Origin: Enterococcus_D entomosocium
GTDB lineage: Bacteria > Bacillota > Bacilli > Lactobacillales > Enterococcaceae
NCBI RefSeq assembly: GCF_030441895.1
Contig: NZ_JARJAS010000008.1
Length of the DNA: 64,000 nucleotides
Direction: 5' to 3' (one strand)
In this document: one piece after another, positions 7,392-15,474 of the stretch
Position numbering within the stretch: the first letter of the stretch is position 1
Layout: each line of letters opens with the position of its first letter
Notes under the pieces: model-generated
What the model was told of the DNA's origin: nothing
Database searches by the model: none
What the model saw: only the letters and a program-made list of their open reading frames with translations
Made by a program: the position numbers and the translations under genes

Positions 7392-9402
7392 AACACTTTT
7401 ATTAACGGAATTGATGAATAGTACCGGTCCGGTTTCTTTAGATCGCATGATGCAAGTCTTAAAAGTCAGTAAACGAACGGTGTACCGTGAACTGGCTAAT
7501 CTAGAAAAATCCCTGGAAACAGTAGGTGCTATCTTAGAGAAGGTCGGTCGTGGTCATTTCCAAATTTTTGCATCAGAAACGAGCATTCGCCAATTACAAG
7601 AAGCCATTATGGCAGATACCGATCAAGAATTCGCGGCTAGTGAGCGGCAACACCGTATTTTGTTGCAACTGACTACCGCCACGAAGCCTGTATCCAGTCA
7701 TTTTTTCTTGGAGCGTTACCAAATCAGCAATACGACGTTTTTTTCAGACATCAAACAGCTTGAAGAGAGTCTCGCACGGCTGCCGTTAAGGATCGTGCGC
7801 AATCAAGGGTATGAGATCGAAGGCTCCGAAAAGTATCGGCGGTTGATCACAGCCAATACACTAGTGATGGAGATCAATGAATACCAATTTTTCCATTTAC
7901 TGGAAACCGATGATGAAGCCCCGTTTATTTTTCAATTTCTGTCCCGCGACCATCTATTGCTAGCCCAGCGGTTGATTCGGGAAACCATCGAACCCCAATT
8001 CAAGGAACTTAGTGACCGCAAATTAGCCTTTATCGTCTTGATGCTGGCGCTAGCCATGGATCGGGTAGCTTTGGGCTATACGGTGGAAGAAGAGACGTAC
8101 CCGAGTCAGATCAACAAAGACTTGCTGAAGGTGGCGAAAAAGATTTTTGCTCAGATCGCCGAAAAGACCAAACTGCTTTATTCCATCAACGAAATCGTCT
8201 TTTTTGCCGTGTTACTAGGTGATTTTGCCAATTCCTTTGACCGTGATTTTTTTGATGACAATTTTGATACCGACTTGGCTTATCGTGTAAAACGCTTGAT
8301 CGAATTGGTCAGTGAGCAAACGGAAGTGGCGTTTTATGAAGACACGAACTTGTATAAAATGCTGCTGACCCATATCTCAGGAGTAATGACGCGGGCTATT
8401 TTAGAAGAAGATCATTTGAACAACCCTATCCTAGAAAAAATCATGAACCAGTATGTCGAAATCGCCAGCGGGATTCGCAATCATCTGCCGCAAGTCTTTC
8501 CGCAGCAGCAGTTCTCGGAAGAAGAAATTGCCTATATGGTCCTGCATTTTGCCAATTCGTTGGAAAAAAATCCGAAAGTGTTAGAAGTCAATATTGCAGG
8601 GATCTCTCCTAGCGGATTAGCCTCCATCAGTTTGTTAGAGATGCAGCTGCGGAAACATTTTCCCTTTATCAATCAAATCACCTTCTTTCGAGTGGGGGAT
8701 GTCAAACGGGAAAATATCGAGGAGACCTATGACTTGGTGATCTCGACTTCATTGCTGCCAGGGTATCAAGGAGAGTACAAACTCGTTTCACCGATCCTGC
8801 TGGAAGAAGATATTCAAGAGTTGAAGAAGGCCTTCCAAGCCATTAGTCAGAAAAAACGTTCCGCCAAAAAAGCGCCCTCTGCTTTGGTCAAAGAGGAATC
8901 CTATGAAGCGGTCTTGGCTTTTATCGAAGCTATTAACCAGCTATTGGCGCTGTTTCAAGTGCAGGCGATTGATAACCCAGCGGACTTGGAAGAAACGTTG
9001 CAGCTGGTGCTGACGTCTTTTGATACACATGTTGTTTTGGATCGTGAGAAAGTTGTTGATCGTCTCTTAAGGCGCTACTTCCAAGCGCCAGTGGGCATTC
9101 CTGACACCCACTTTGCCTTGTTTCACGCGGCGAGTTCGGCGATCCTGCAACCTGTTTTTCGTATTTTCGATTTGAAACAGCCGCTGCCACTTCTTGCGAT
9201 GGATAAAAAAGAGATCGCTGTTACCCGTTTATTAGTCATGCTGGCGCCCTATCCTATCAATGAAACAAGCTCTCAGATGTTAGGGAAGATCAGTGGTTCG
9301 ATCATTATGAATGATCTAAATACGGAGATTTTTAATTCCGGCAATGATTCGATTATTTATCAGTTACTCTCTTCGCTCTTGATTGAAGAAGTAAAACAAT
9401 AG
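7372..9402 (+). CDS. mtlR: Mannitol operon activator MtlR (PRD/EIIB/EIIA regulator)
   Basis: A PTS-controlled transcription activator, 676 residues. In order: N-terminal helix-turn-helix (about 5-60, with VSKRTVYREL), a second HTH region (about 85-150), PRD1 (about 185-290), PRD2 (about 300-405), EIIB-Gat-like (about 410-500) and EIIA-Mtl-like (about 510-670). PRD2 keeps its two histidines (LLTHI, MVLHF). In PRD1 the equivalent places are Met and Leu (VLMLALAMDR, FFAVLLGDF), and the EIIB Cys position looks like Ser. EIIA keeps His in the PDTHFALFHA region. It overlaps mtlA, so PTS and sensor are made together. The likely target is the perfect palindrome at 10073-10096. Confidence 0.92.
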   Translation: MFLTNRETLLLTELMNSTGPVSLDRMMQVLKVSKRTVYRELANLEKSLETVGAILEKVGRGHFQIFASETSIRQLQEAIMADTDQEFAASERQHRILLQLTTATKPVSSHFFLERYQISNTTFFSDIKQLEESLARLPLRIVRNQGYEIEGSEKYRRLITANTLVMEINEYQFFHLLETDDEAPFIFQFLSRDHLLLAQRLIRETIEPQFKELSDRKLAFIVLMLALAMDRVALGYTVEEETYPSQINKDLLKVAKKIFAQIAEKTKLLYSINEIVFFAVLLGDFANSFDRDFFDDNFDTDLAYRVKRLIELVSEQTEVAFYEDTNLYKMLLTHISGVMTRAILEEDHLNNPILEKIMNQYVEIASGIRNHLPQVFPQQQFSEEEIAYMVLHFANSLEKNPKVLEVNIAGISPSGLASISLLEMQLRKHFPFINQITFFRVGDVKRENIEETYDLVISTSLLPGYQGEYKLVSPILLEEDIQELKKAFQAISQKKRSAKKAPSALVKEESYEAVLAFIEAINQLLALFQVQAIDNPADLEETLQLVLTSFDTHVVLDREKVVDRLLRRYFQAPVGIPDTHFALFHAASSAILQPVFRIFDLKQPLPLLAMDKKEIAVTRLLVMLAPYPINETSSQMLGKISGSIIMNDLNTEIFNSGNDSIIYQLLSSLLIEEVKQ

Positions 9403-9414
9403 GAGGGATCAGCG

Positions 9415-9849
9415 ATGTATATTCCACAGGAGCGGACTTTGTTGGATCAACACTTTACCGATGCCACAGAGGCTCTGACAAAAATTGGCGAGTACTTAGT
9501 CAACCAGGAGATCGTCTCTTTACCTTATGTCAAAAGCCTTTTGCGGCGCCATCAAAAAACAGGTGTTTACATCGGTAACTTCGTTGCATTGCCCCATGCG
9601 GAAGAAGAAGCCCAACAATGGATCAAGGAAGAAGGGCTCTTTTTGATCCAAGTGCCGGATGGCGTCGACTTCGGCACGAAGGAGCAACCCAAAATCGCTA
9701 CGATCCTTTTCGTAGTCGTCTTAAAAGAGCAGCAATTAGCTGTTTTGCAAGAAATCGCCTTTTTTTGTTCCGATATGCAAAATGTTCGGGCGCTTAGTGA
9801 TGCCGAATCGGTTGAAGAGATCCAACAGATTTTGCTTGCAGAAGAATAA
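9415..9849 (+). CDS. mtlF: Mannitol-type PTS EIIA
   Basis: It passes phosphate from HPr-His to the EIIB cysteine of MtlA. The 144-residue protein shows the active histidine in VALPHAEEEA and the family stretches GNFVALPHA and QVPDGVDFG. It starts 12 nt after mtlR behind AGGAGGG. It ends the first mannitol operon, which lacks a dehydrogenase gene; the downstream operon supplies mtlD. Confidence 0.93.
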   Translation: MYIPQERTLLDQHFTDATEALTKIGEYLVNQEIVSLPYVKSLLRRHQKTGVYIGNFVALPHAEEEAQQWIKEEGLFLIQVPDGVDFGTKEQPKIATILFVVVLKEQQLAVLQEIAFFCSDMQNVRALSDAESVEEIQQILLAEE

Positions 9850-9912
9850 GCGGTCAGCAGCAGACTGGCTTGTAACAAGAGAAGCGAACGAAATGAGTGA
9901 ATGAGCTGCCTC

Positions 9913-9966
9913 CGTGTGCTCGCTCTTTCTACCTTGTGTAGAAGGAGCGGGTACACGTTTTTTTTT
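9913..9966 (+). terminator. Terminator after the first mannitol operon
   Basis: Long hairpin: CGTGT...ACACG outside and CGCTCTTTCTAC/GTAGAAGGAGCG inside, followed by nine T. Confidence 0.9.
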
Positions 9967-10020
9967 GTGTTTTGGCAAAAACCAGATAGAAATGCTCCAC
10001 GTGAAACATAACAAAAATAA

Positions 10021-10049
10021 GCGAGTGCAGGGGCTACTCGCCTTTTTTT
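10021..10049 (+). terminator. Second terminator between the mannitol operons
   Basis: GCGAGT/ACTCGC stem with a 9-nt loop and a T7 tract, 55 bp downstream of the first terminator. Together they insulate the second operon from read-through. Confidence 0.8.
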
Positions 10050-10072
10050 GTTCTATCCGTTTGGCTACAAGT

Positions 10073-10096
10073 TTTGGCACAGTTTTTTGTGCCAAA
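10073..10096. promoter_or_regulatory. MtlR operator
   Basis: Perfect inverted repeat TTTGGCACA-N6-TGTGCCAAA. It matches the Bacillus MtlR site TTGNCACA-N4-TGTGNCAA in both arms; only the spacer is 2 bp longer. It is centred about 54 bp upstream of the expected start point, right for an activator. Confidence 0.8.
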
Positions 10097-10104
10097 GTAC
10101 GACT

Positions 10105-10132
10105 TTCGACCGTTTTGGGAAGCGCCTACAAT
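10105..10132 (+). promoter_or_regulatory. Promoter of the mtlA2-mtlF2-mtlD operon
   Basis: A poor -35 (TTCGAC) lies 16 bp before a good -10 (TACAAT). The weak -35 fits dependence on the activator bound just upstream. Confidence 0.65.
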
Positions 10133-10164
10133 AAGGGTGTAAGCAGACGAGAGGAGAGAAAAAA

Positions 10165-11937
10165 ATGGAACAGACACAAAAAGCAGCCAAATCATCAGTA
10201 AAAGCAAAAGTTCAAAAATTAGGCAGTACATTGTCGAGTATGGTGATGCCAAATATCGGCGCATTGATTGCATGGGGTGTATTAACGGCATTATTTATTC
10301 CAGATGGGTATTTACCAAATGAAGCCTTTGCAACGATGGTCGGTCCAATGCTGACGTATTTGATCCCAATCTTGATCGGGTATACCGGTGGGAAAGTGAT
10401 TGCTGGCGACCGCGGGGCCGTGGTTGGGGCGATCGCGACGATGGGGGTCATCGTCGGAACGGATATCCCAATGCTATTAGGTGCGATGATCATGGGTCCT
10501 TTAGGCGGTTGGGTCATCAAGAAATTTGACGAGATCTTCCAAGAAAAAGTTCGCGCTGGCTTTGAAATGTTGGTCAACAACTTTTCATCAGGTTTGATCG
10601 GCTTTGCCTTAGCATTACTGGGCTTTGTAGCAATCGGGCCAGTTGTTAATACCTTGACAGAAGCAATGGCAGCAGGGGTAGAAGTGATCGTCAATGCCCA
10701 CTTGATTCCATTAGCCAATATTTTTATTGAACCAGCAAAAATCTTATTCTTAAACAATGCCATCAACCATGGAATTTTGACACCACTAGGTACTGAGCAA
10801 GTCAGCGAATTTGGGAAATCGATTCTTTACTTGTTAGAAGCCAATCCTGGACCTGGTTTAGGAGTCTTGCTAGCCTTCACTTTCTTCGGAAAAGGAGCAG
10901 CGAAATCTTCGGCACCTGGAGCGATCATCATTCACTTTATCGGTGGGATCCATGAGATCTACTTCCCATATGTCATGATGAAACCATTGATGTTCTTAGC
11001 AGTGATTGCCGGCGGTGTATCAGGAAGCTTTACCTTCCAATTGTTAGGTGCAGGCTTACGGGCACCCGCTTCCCCAGGTTCGATCATTGCGATCTTAGCA
11101 ATGACGCCATTCAACTCGGTGATGAGTGTCGTTTCTGTCTTAGCCGGAATTGCCGTAGGAGCAGGCGTATCCTTTATCGTCGCTGCCGCGATCTTGAAAG
11201 CAGATGCGAAGGATACAGTGGATAATTTTGAAGAAAAAGTACAACAAACGCAAGCAGCAAAACTCAGCGCTAAAGGCTTGGCGGCTCAACCAATGACTGG
11301 CATCAATCGTATCATCTTCGCATGTGATGCAGGCATGGGCTCCAGTGCTATGGGGGCATCGATCTTACGTAAAAAAGTCAAAGAAGCGGGTCTTCCACAA
11401 AATGTCTCGAATTCCGCCATCAATAATTTAACGGACGATGCCAATACGCTGATCGTCACTCAAGAAGAATTGCAAGAACGTGCCAAACAAAAAGCGCCAA
11501 ATGCGACCTTCGTCGCGGTTGAAAATTTCCTGAACTCTCCACGGTACGATGAAATCGTAGCCACATTGTCAGGGACGAAGACAGCGGGGGAGTCAGAAAA
11601 AAAGTCTGAAGCAGGCAACCAGGCAGATGTTCCTTCCGCCAATGACCTTAAGCAAGTCAGTGAAATCATTTTGGCCCACGATGACCGCAAAGGTTCGGCA
11701 ACGATGGCTCAGAAAGTCTTCCAAGATCTTTTAGCCAAAGAATCTCTGACGATGCCAATCAGAAAAAGCCATATCAATGATCTCCATGCCAACGCCTCTT
11801 CCCTGGTGATCACAAAAGAAGCCTTAACGCCGCAAGCGCAAACCTCAGCGCCAGAAGCGATCCATCTATCCGTTAATAATCTGATGGGAACGACGAACTA
11901 TCAACGGATCGTGGCATCGATCAAAGCAGCGAATTAA
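10165..11937 (+). CDS. mtlA: Mannitol PTS EIICB with a second EIIB domain whose Cys is replaced by His
   Basis: Mannitol permease, 590 residues. EIIC membrane domain (about 20-350, with GGIHEIYFPYV), EIIB (about 375-470) with Cys387 in ACDAGMGSS, a charged linker (about 470-490), then a segment (about 495-588) that aligns along its length with EIIB: EIILAHDDRKGSATM matches RIIFACDAGMGSSAM, and the later HINDL and LVITKEAL match AINNL and LIVTQEEL. His505 stands in place of the phosphocysteine. The ATG follows GAGGAGAG. It heads the operon with mtlF and mtlD and is the more certain true mannitol permease of the two. Confidence 0.94.
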   Translation: MEQTQKAAKSSVKAKVQKLGSTLSSMVMPNIGALIAWGVLTALFIPDGYLPNEAFATMVGPMLTYLIPILIGYTGGKVIAGDRGAVVGAIATMGVIVGTDIPMLLGAMIMGPLGGWVIKKFDEIFQEKVRAGFEMLVNNFSSGLIGFALALLGFVAIGPVVNTLTEAMAAGVEVIVNAHLIPLANIFIEPAKILFLNNAINHGILTPLGTEQVSEFGKSILYLLEANPGPGLGVLLAFTFFGKGAAKSSAPGAIIIHFIGGIHEIYFPYVMMKPLMFLAVIAGGVSGSFTFQLLGAGLRAPASPGSIIAILAMTPFNSVMSVVSVLAGIAVGAGVSFIVAAAILKADAKDTVDNFEEKVQQTQAAKLSAKGLAAQPMTGINRIIFACDAGMGSSAMGASILRKKVKEAGLPQNVSNSAINNLTDDANTLIVTQEELQERAKQKAPNATFVAVENFLNSPRYDEIVATLSGTKTAGESEKKSEAGNQADVPSANDLKQVSEIILAHDDRKGSATMAQKVFQDLLAKESLTMPIRKSHINDLHANASSLVITKEALTPQAQTSAPEAIHLSVNNLMGTTNYQRIVASIKAAN

Positions 11938-11952
11938 GAAAGGATGAGCCGA

Positions 11953-12390
11953 ATGCAAGTATTAGAAAAAGACATGATTGAATTGAACAAACAATTTGCG
12001 ACCAAAGAAGAAGCCATTCGTTACTGCGGCGAAAAACTGCTGGCGGCAGGCTGTGTGGAAAAAGAATACGTCGAAGCCATGCTTGAGCGTGACGAGATGC
12101 TCTCAGTCTATATGGGGAACTTTATTGCGATTCCTCACGGTACGGATGAAGCCAAAAAATACGTCAAAAAATCAGGTATCTGTATCGTGCAAGTGCCTGA
12201 TGGCGTGAATTTCGGTACAGCGGACGAAGAAAAAATCGTCACCGTCCTTTTTGGTATCGCGGGCAAAGGGGAAGATCATCTGCAATTGGTCCAACAAATT
12301 GCCCTCTTTTGCAGCGATATCGATAACGTTGTCGAATTGGCGGATGCCTTAGATAAAGAAGAAATCGCCCAAAGTTTGACCGTAGCATAA
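11953..12390 (+). CDS. mtlF: Mannitol PTS EIIA
   Basis: Soluble EIIA, 145 residues from the ATG at 11953. An in-frame ATG at 11944 overlaps the ribosome-binding site (AAAGGA, 11939-11944), whereas 11953 is 8 nt behind it. The active histidine is in IAIPHGTDEA. It is close to the EIIA at 9415, so the pair look like paralogues from duplication of the permease unit. It lies between mtlA and mtlD. Confidence 0.94.
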   Translation: MQVLEKDMIELNKQFATKEEAIRYCGEKLLAAGCVEKEYVEAMLERDEMLSVYMGNFIAIPHGTDEAKKYVKKSGICIVQVPDGVNFGTADEEKIVTVLFGIAGKGEDHLQLVQQIALFCSDIDNVVELADALDKEEIAQSLTVA

Positions 12391-12412
12391 GGATTTAAGG
12401 AGGAGACAAGAC

Positions 12413-13561
12413 ATGAAGGCAGTTCACTTTGGTGCAGGTAATATTGGTCGCGGCTTTATCGGCGAGATATTGGCTGCCAACAACTTTGAAATCACATTTA
12501 TTGATGTCAATGAAACGATCATTGACGCCTTAAAAGCAAGACAAGGGTATACCATCGAATTAGCCGATGAGACCCAAGAACAGATCCACATCGAGCATGT
12601 GACAGGATTGAACAATGCCAAAGAACCAGAAGCGGTGATCCAAGCGATCGCCGAGGCAGACATCCTTACGACCGCCATTGGTCCCAACATTTTGCCGCAT
12701 ATCGCTGAGCTGATCGCCAAAGGCTTAGAAGCACGTCAGCAACACCCAGACAAGCCAGCCATTGATGTGATCGCCTGTGAGAATATGATCGGCGGATCGA
12801 CCTTTTTAAAAAGCGAAGTGCAAAAATACATTGCGGATTGGTCAGCGTTGGAAGCGACGGTTGGTTTTCCAGATGCAGCGGTGGATCGCATCGTACCGCT
12901 GCAGCACCATGAAGATCCCTTATTCGTTCAAGTAGAACCCTTCTGCGAATGGGTGATCCAAGAGTCAGGGATGAAATCCTCGATCCATCTGCAAGGGGTC
13001 CATTATGTGGCGGATCTGGAACCGTATATTGAACGGAAATTATTCAGTGTCAATACGGGTCATGCCACGGTAGCGTACACAGGCGCCCTCCAAGGCTATC
13101 AGACGATCGATGAAGCGATGCAGGACCATTTAGTGGTGATCCAATTAAAATCCGTTCTCGAAGAAACTGGCCGGCTTTTAATTGAGAAATGGGCTTTTGA
13201 TCCTGAAGAACATGAACGGTATATCGAAAAAATCATCCAACGCTTTAAAAACAAACACATTTCCGATGCCATCACTCGGGTGGCACGGACACCTGTCCGC
13301 AAATTAGGGACCGAAGAACGCTTTATCCGACCAGTCCTTGAGTTAGAAAAACGCAATATGCAGCCAGATCATCTCTATGAAACGATCGGCATGATCTTCA
13401 ACTACAAAGACCCTGAAGATGAGCAAAGCCAACAGTTACAAGCACTTTTGGATGAAAAATCACTACCGGAAGTCATTGCAGAAATCACTGGCTTACAAGA
13501 TGAAGACATGATTGAAACGATCCGACAAAACATTGAAAAATATGCGTATGTTGCTGCATAA
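12413..13561 (+). CDS. mtlD: Mannitol-1-phosphate 5-dehydrogenase
   Basis: It oxidises mannitol-1-phosphate to fructose-6-phosphate with NAD+. The protein has 382 residues, the usual length. The N-terminal dinucleotide-binding stretch is AVHFGAGNIGRGFIGEIL, and the catalytic region of the polyol-specific long-chain dehydrogenases includes YIERKLFSVNTGHA. AAGGAGGAG precedes the ATG. It is the last gene of the second mannitol operon and the only dehydrogenase for both permeases in this window. Confidence 0.97.
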   Translation: MKAVHFGAGNIGRGFIGEILAANNFEITFIDVNETIIDALKARQGYTIELADETQEQIHIEHVTGLNNAKEPEAVIQAIAEADILTTAIGPNILPHIAELIAKGLEARQQHPDKPAIDVIACENMIGGSTFLKSEVQKYIADWSALEATVGFPDAAVDRIVPLQHHEDPLFVQVEPFCEWVIQESGMKSSIHLQGVHYVADLEPYIERKLFSVNTGHATVAYTGALQGYQTIDEAMQDHLVVIQLKSVLEETGRLLIEKWAFDPEEHERYIEKIIQRFKNKHISDAITRVARTPVRKLGTEERFIRPVLELEKRNMQPDHLYETIGMIFNYKDPEDEQSQQLQALLDEKSLPEVIAEITGLQDEDMIETIRQNIEKYAYVAA

Positions 13562-13572
13562 AAACGAGTAAC

Positions 13573-13674
13573 ACACAGAACAAGCAGATAAATTGCCGCA
13601 TCCGTAAAAGCTAGCCCAACAAGCGAGCTTTTGCGGATGTGGCAATTTTTTTCAACGCTTGTTCTGTGTTTTTT
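13573..13674 (+). terminator. Nested double terminator after mtlD
   Basis: The outer stem ACACAGAACAAGC/GCTTGTTCTGTGT (13573-13585, 13657-13669) encloses an inner hairpin AAATTGCC...GGCAATTT (13590-13648) that has its own T tract; another T tract follows the outer stem. The two stems can end transcripts in series. Confidence 0.85.
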
Positions 13675-13684
13675 GGCTCACCGA

Positions 13685-13713
13685 TTGACCTTTGCTGCCA
13701 ACTTGACGATAAT
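13685..13713 (+). promoter_or_regulatory. Promoter of the HicB-like gene
   Basis: TTGACC-N17-GATAAT, near consensus, 23 bp upstream of the start codon. Confidence 0.8.
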
Positions 13714-13736
13714 AAGAAAAGAAATGAGGGAGAGCA

Positions 13737-14036
13737 ATGGAACGATGGTTTGAAGAAGCCCAGCTTCAAGTAATTGAGTTGCCGATCGAATGGCAGGAAA
13801 ACCGCCCCGTCTATCGGGCCTTTATCCGTGAATTGCCGACGATCCAAGGGGAAGGAACATCGCGGCAAGCTGTTTACCGGCAGTTGGCAGAAGCCTACGC
13901 GGCTTACCTTGCCCAACTTCGAGAGGTCAATGAGGCGCAGGAAGAAATGACGTCTTCCTTATTATCGACGGAAGAATTATTGCGCTACTATGATGGCGAG
14001 ACCTTCGATGGTTTTGAGTTGCCCTCTGACGAGTAA
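13737..14036 (+). CDS. Small orphan protein with a HicB-like fold
   Basis: I do not recognise this 99-residue acidic protein by name. Residues 25-65 (YRAFIRELP, then GEGTSRQAVYRQLAEAYAAYL) follow the pattern of HicB-type antitoxins, where a short beta hairpin ending in LP is followed by a Gly-rich turn and a helix with EA..YL. The C-terminal 35 residues are acidic and have no visible DNA-binding motif. No HicA-like toxin lies beside it. It has its own strong promoter, GAGGGAG before the ATG, and a terminator, so it is a monocistronic real gene. The family assignment is inference. Confidence 0.75.
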   Translation: MERWFEEAQLQVIELPIEWQENRPVYRAFIRELPTIQGEGTSRQAVYRQLAEAYAAYLAQLREVNEAQEEMTSSLLSTEELLRYYDGETFDGFELPSDE

Positions 14037-14075
14037 CAGGAAAAAAGCCATTCACTGAAAACTGAAAAGCTACGC

Positions 14076-14143
14076 AAAAAAAACCGCTCAGCTGCAGCTC
14101 GATCGATACGAAGGATCAAACGCTGCAACTGGCGGCTTTTTTT
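14076..14143. terminator. Bidirectional terminator
   Basis: A-rich left flank, CCGC...GCGG outer stem with an imperfect inner TGCAG/CTGCA stem, and a T7 right flank. It serves the converging genes at 13737 and 14173. Confidence 0.8.
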
Positions 14144-14172
14144 CTATCAAAGAAACCACGTCTTATTCGCGG

Positions 14173-14685
14173 TTAGTTCAATGCCTCAGTAATGGCTTGA
14201 TTGAAGGCATCTAAGTCATCTGGGTTCCGACTGGTGATCAACCGATAAGTTTCGTCGATCACGACGGGCTCATCTTTGACAGTGGCACCTGCGTAGGCTA
14301 AATCTGGTCGCACAGAATCATAAGCCGTCAAGGTCAAATCTTTCGTCAGTCCTGTTTGGATAAACAGTTGTGGGCCGTGGCAAATGGCAAAGACGGGACG
14401 ATCAGATGTCAAAAAGTCTTTCGTCAATGACACATAGCGCTCATCGGTCCGTAATTGGTCAGGGGAGAAACCGCCTGGGATCAACAAAGCATCAAAACTG
14501 GCGGGATCGATCGTATCGATGGCCGCATCGACGGGAAACGTTCCACCTTGTTTGCCTTTTACGGTCTCGGTGCCTTCATTACTAATAACGACTACTTCAT
14601 GTCCGGCCGCTTCCAGTGCTTCTTTTGGTGACGTCAATTCAACATCTTCAACTAGATCAGTGACAATAACAGCAACTTTACTCAT
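14173..14685 (-). CDS. DJ-1/PfpI family protein
   Basis: A 170-residue cytoplasmic protein of the PfpI/YraA branch of the DJ-1 superfamily, whose members are reported as deglycases, proteases or general stress proteins. The nucleophile elbow is AICHGP, with the nucleophilic Cys followed by His; the fold's LLIPGGFSPD loop and N-terminal VAVIVTDLVEDVEL are intact. AAGGAGGAG precedes the ATG. It is monocistronic and divergent from the gene at 14810; a perfect palindrome 24 bp upstream is a likely operator. I cannot tell the true substrate. Confidence 0.9.
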   Translation of the reverse strand: MSKVAVIVTDLVEDVELTSPKEALEAAGHEVVVISNEGTETVKGKQGGTFPVDAAIDTIDPASFDALLIPGGFSPDQLRTDERYVSLTKDFLTSDRPVFAICHGPQLFIQTGLTKDLTLTAYDSVRPDLAYAGATVKDEPVVIDETYRLITSRNPDDLDAFNQAITEALN

Positions 14686-14708
14686 TCGATCTCCTCCTTA
14701 TTACTTGA

Positions 14709-14723
14709 TGAACAATTTGTTCA
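14709..14723. promoter_or_regulatory. Palindromic operator candidate in the pfpI upstream region
   Basis: TGAACAATTTGTTCA is a perfect palindrome about a central T, 24 bp upstream of the DJ-1/PfpI start codon. A second, weaker repeat (GACAAA-N7-TTTGTC, 14761-14779) lies nearer the gene at 14810. Confidence 0.5.
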
Positions 14724-14809
14724 CCTGCTATTATTTATGCTAACGAAGATTTTCGCTGTTGACAAATCATCTGTTTGTCCGCAGCTTAAAAAAGAAAGAA
14801 GGCAACGCC

Positions 14810-15361
14810 ATGGCAACGATCCAACTATTTATCTCTGATACTCCCCTTTGCTTTGAAAAAGCGGAATTCACTTTTATGGAAGAAACATTTGTCATCGAGA
14901 AACAGCAATTATTTGAAAAAGTTGATGCGGTGATGCATCAGGAAGTATCCTCGGCCTTGGTTTCATTGGTAGAAAAAGCCCTTTTGACGCTAGAAGCGAT
15001 CGGGGAAGAAGAGGATTATTTCGACCTGCTTTATTTGACCTATGAGAATACCCGTCGTTCCCTCAGCGGACAGCAATTACTCGCACAGCCTTTTCCAGCT
15101 GTAGAGGCAGCCTTGCAGCCGGTCTTTGATGAGTTGGCAGAACCGATCGTAGAAAAGTTTTATGAAGAGCTGACCAATCAATTAGAAGAAATCACCGATG
15201 ATGAGCTGTTTAGTTCCTACTATCTGGATGATGAGCAAGCGGTGATTCAAATCGATGCCCCGATCCAACATGAAGAAGTAATCGCATTGCCCGCCCTTTT
15301 ACGGGATTACCATGGCACGTTGCACCTGACCTTTGAAAAGTTTTATGAATACCTTGTGTAG
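14810..15361 (+). CDS. Acidic protein of unknown function
   Basis: Not recognised. From the ATG at 14810 it is a 183-residue soluble, strongly acidic protein without Cys clusters, signal peptide or membrane segment. It is mostly predicted helix, with a central DYFDLLYLTYENTRRSL stretch. AGAAGG stands 7 nt upstream of this ATG; an in-frame TTG at 14759 is rejected because it falls inside a TTGACA hexamer that may be the -35. It is followed by a secreted-protein operon with its own promoter. Confidence 0.75.
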   Translation: MATIQLFISDTPLCFEKAEFTFMEETFVIEKQQLFEKVDAVMHQEVSSALVSLVEKALLTLEAIGEEEDYFDLLYLTYENTRRSLSGQQLLAQPFPAVEAALQPVFDELAEPIVEKFYEELTNQLEEITDDELFSSYYLDDEQAVIQIDAPIQHEEVIALPALLRDYHGTLHLTFEKFYEYLV

Positions 15362-15445
15362 CGGCGGCAACTGTCGTCGTTATTTTTTGTGAAAACAGTT
15401 ACATGTTTAGTTTTTTTAAATCCTGCGACAGAAGCCTCGGGAATC

Positions 15446-15474
15446 TTGACCCTTTTGTCAGAAACGATTATAAA
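15446..15474 (+). promoter_or_regulatory. Promoter of the 15542-15985 gene pair
   Basis: TTGACC-N17-TATAAA. The roughly 60-nt leader contains a small CTGCC/GGCAG hairpin. Confidence 0.8.

Noticed and set aside
9914..10201. 95-codon open frame between the two mannitol operons
   Set aside because: It runs across two terminators, the MtlR operator and the promoter, and into mtlA2 in another frame.
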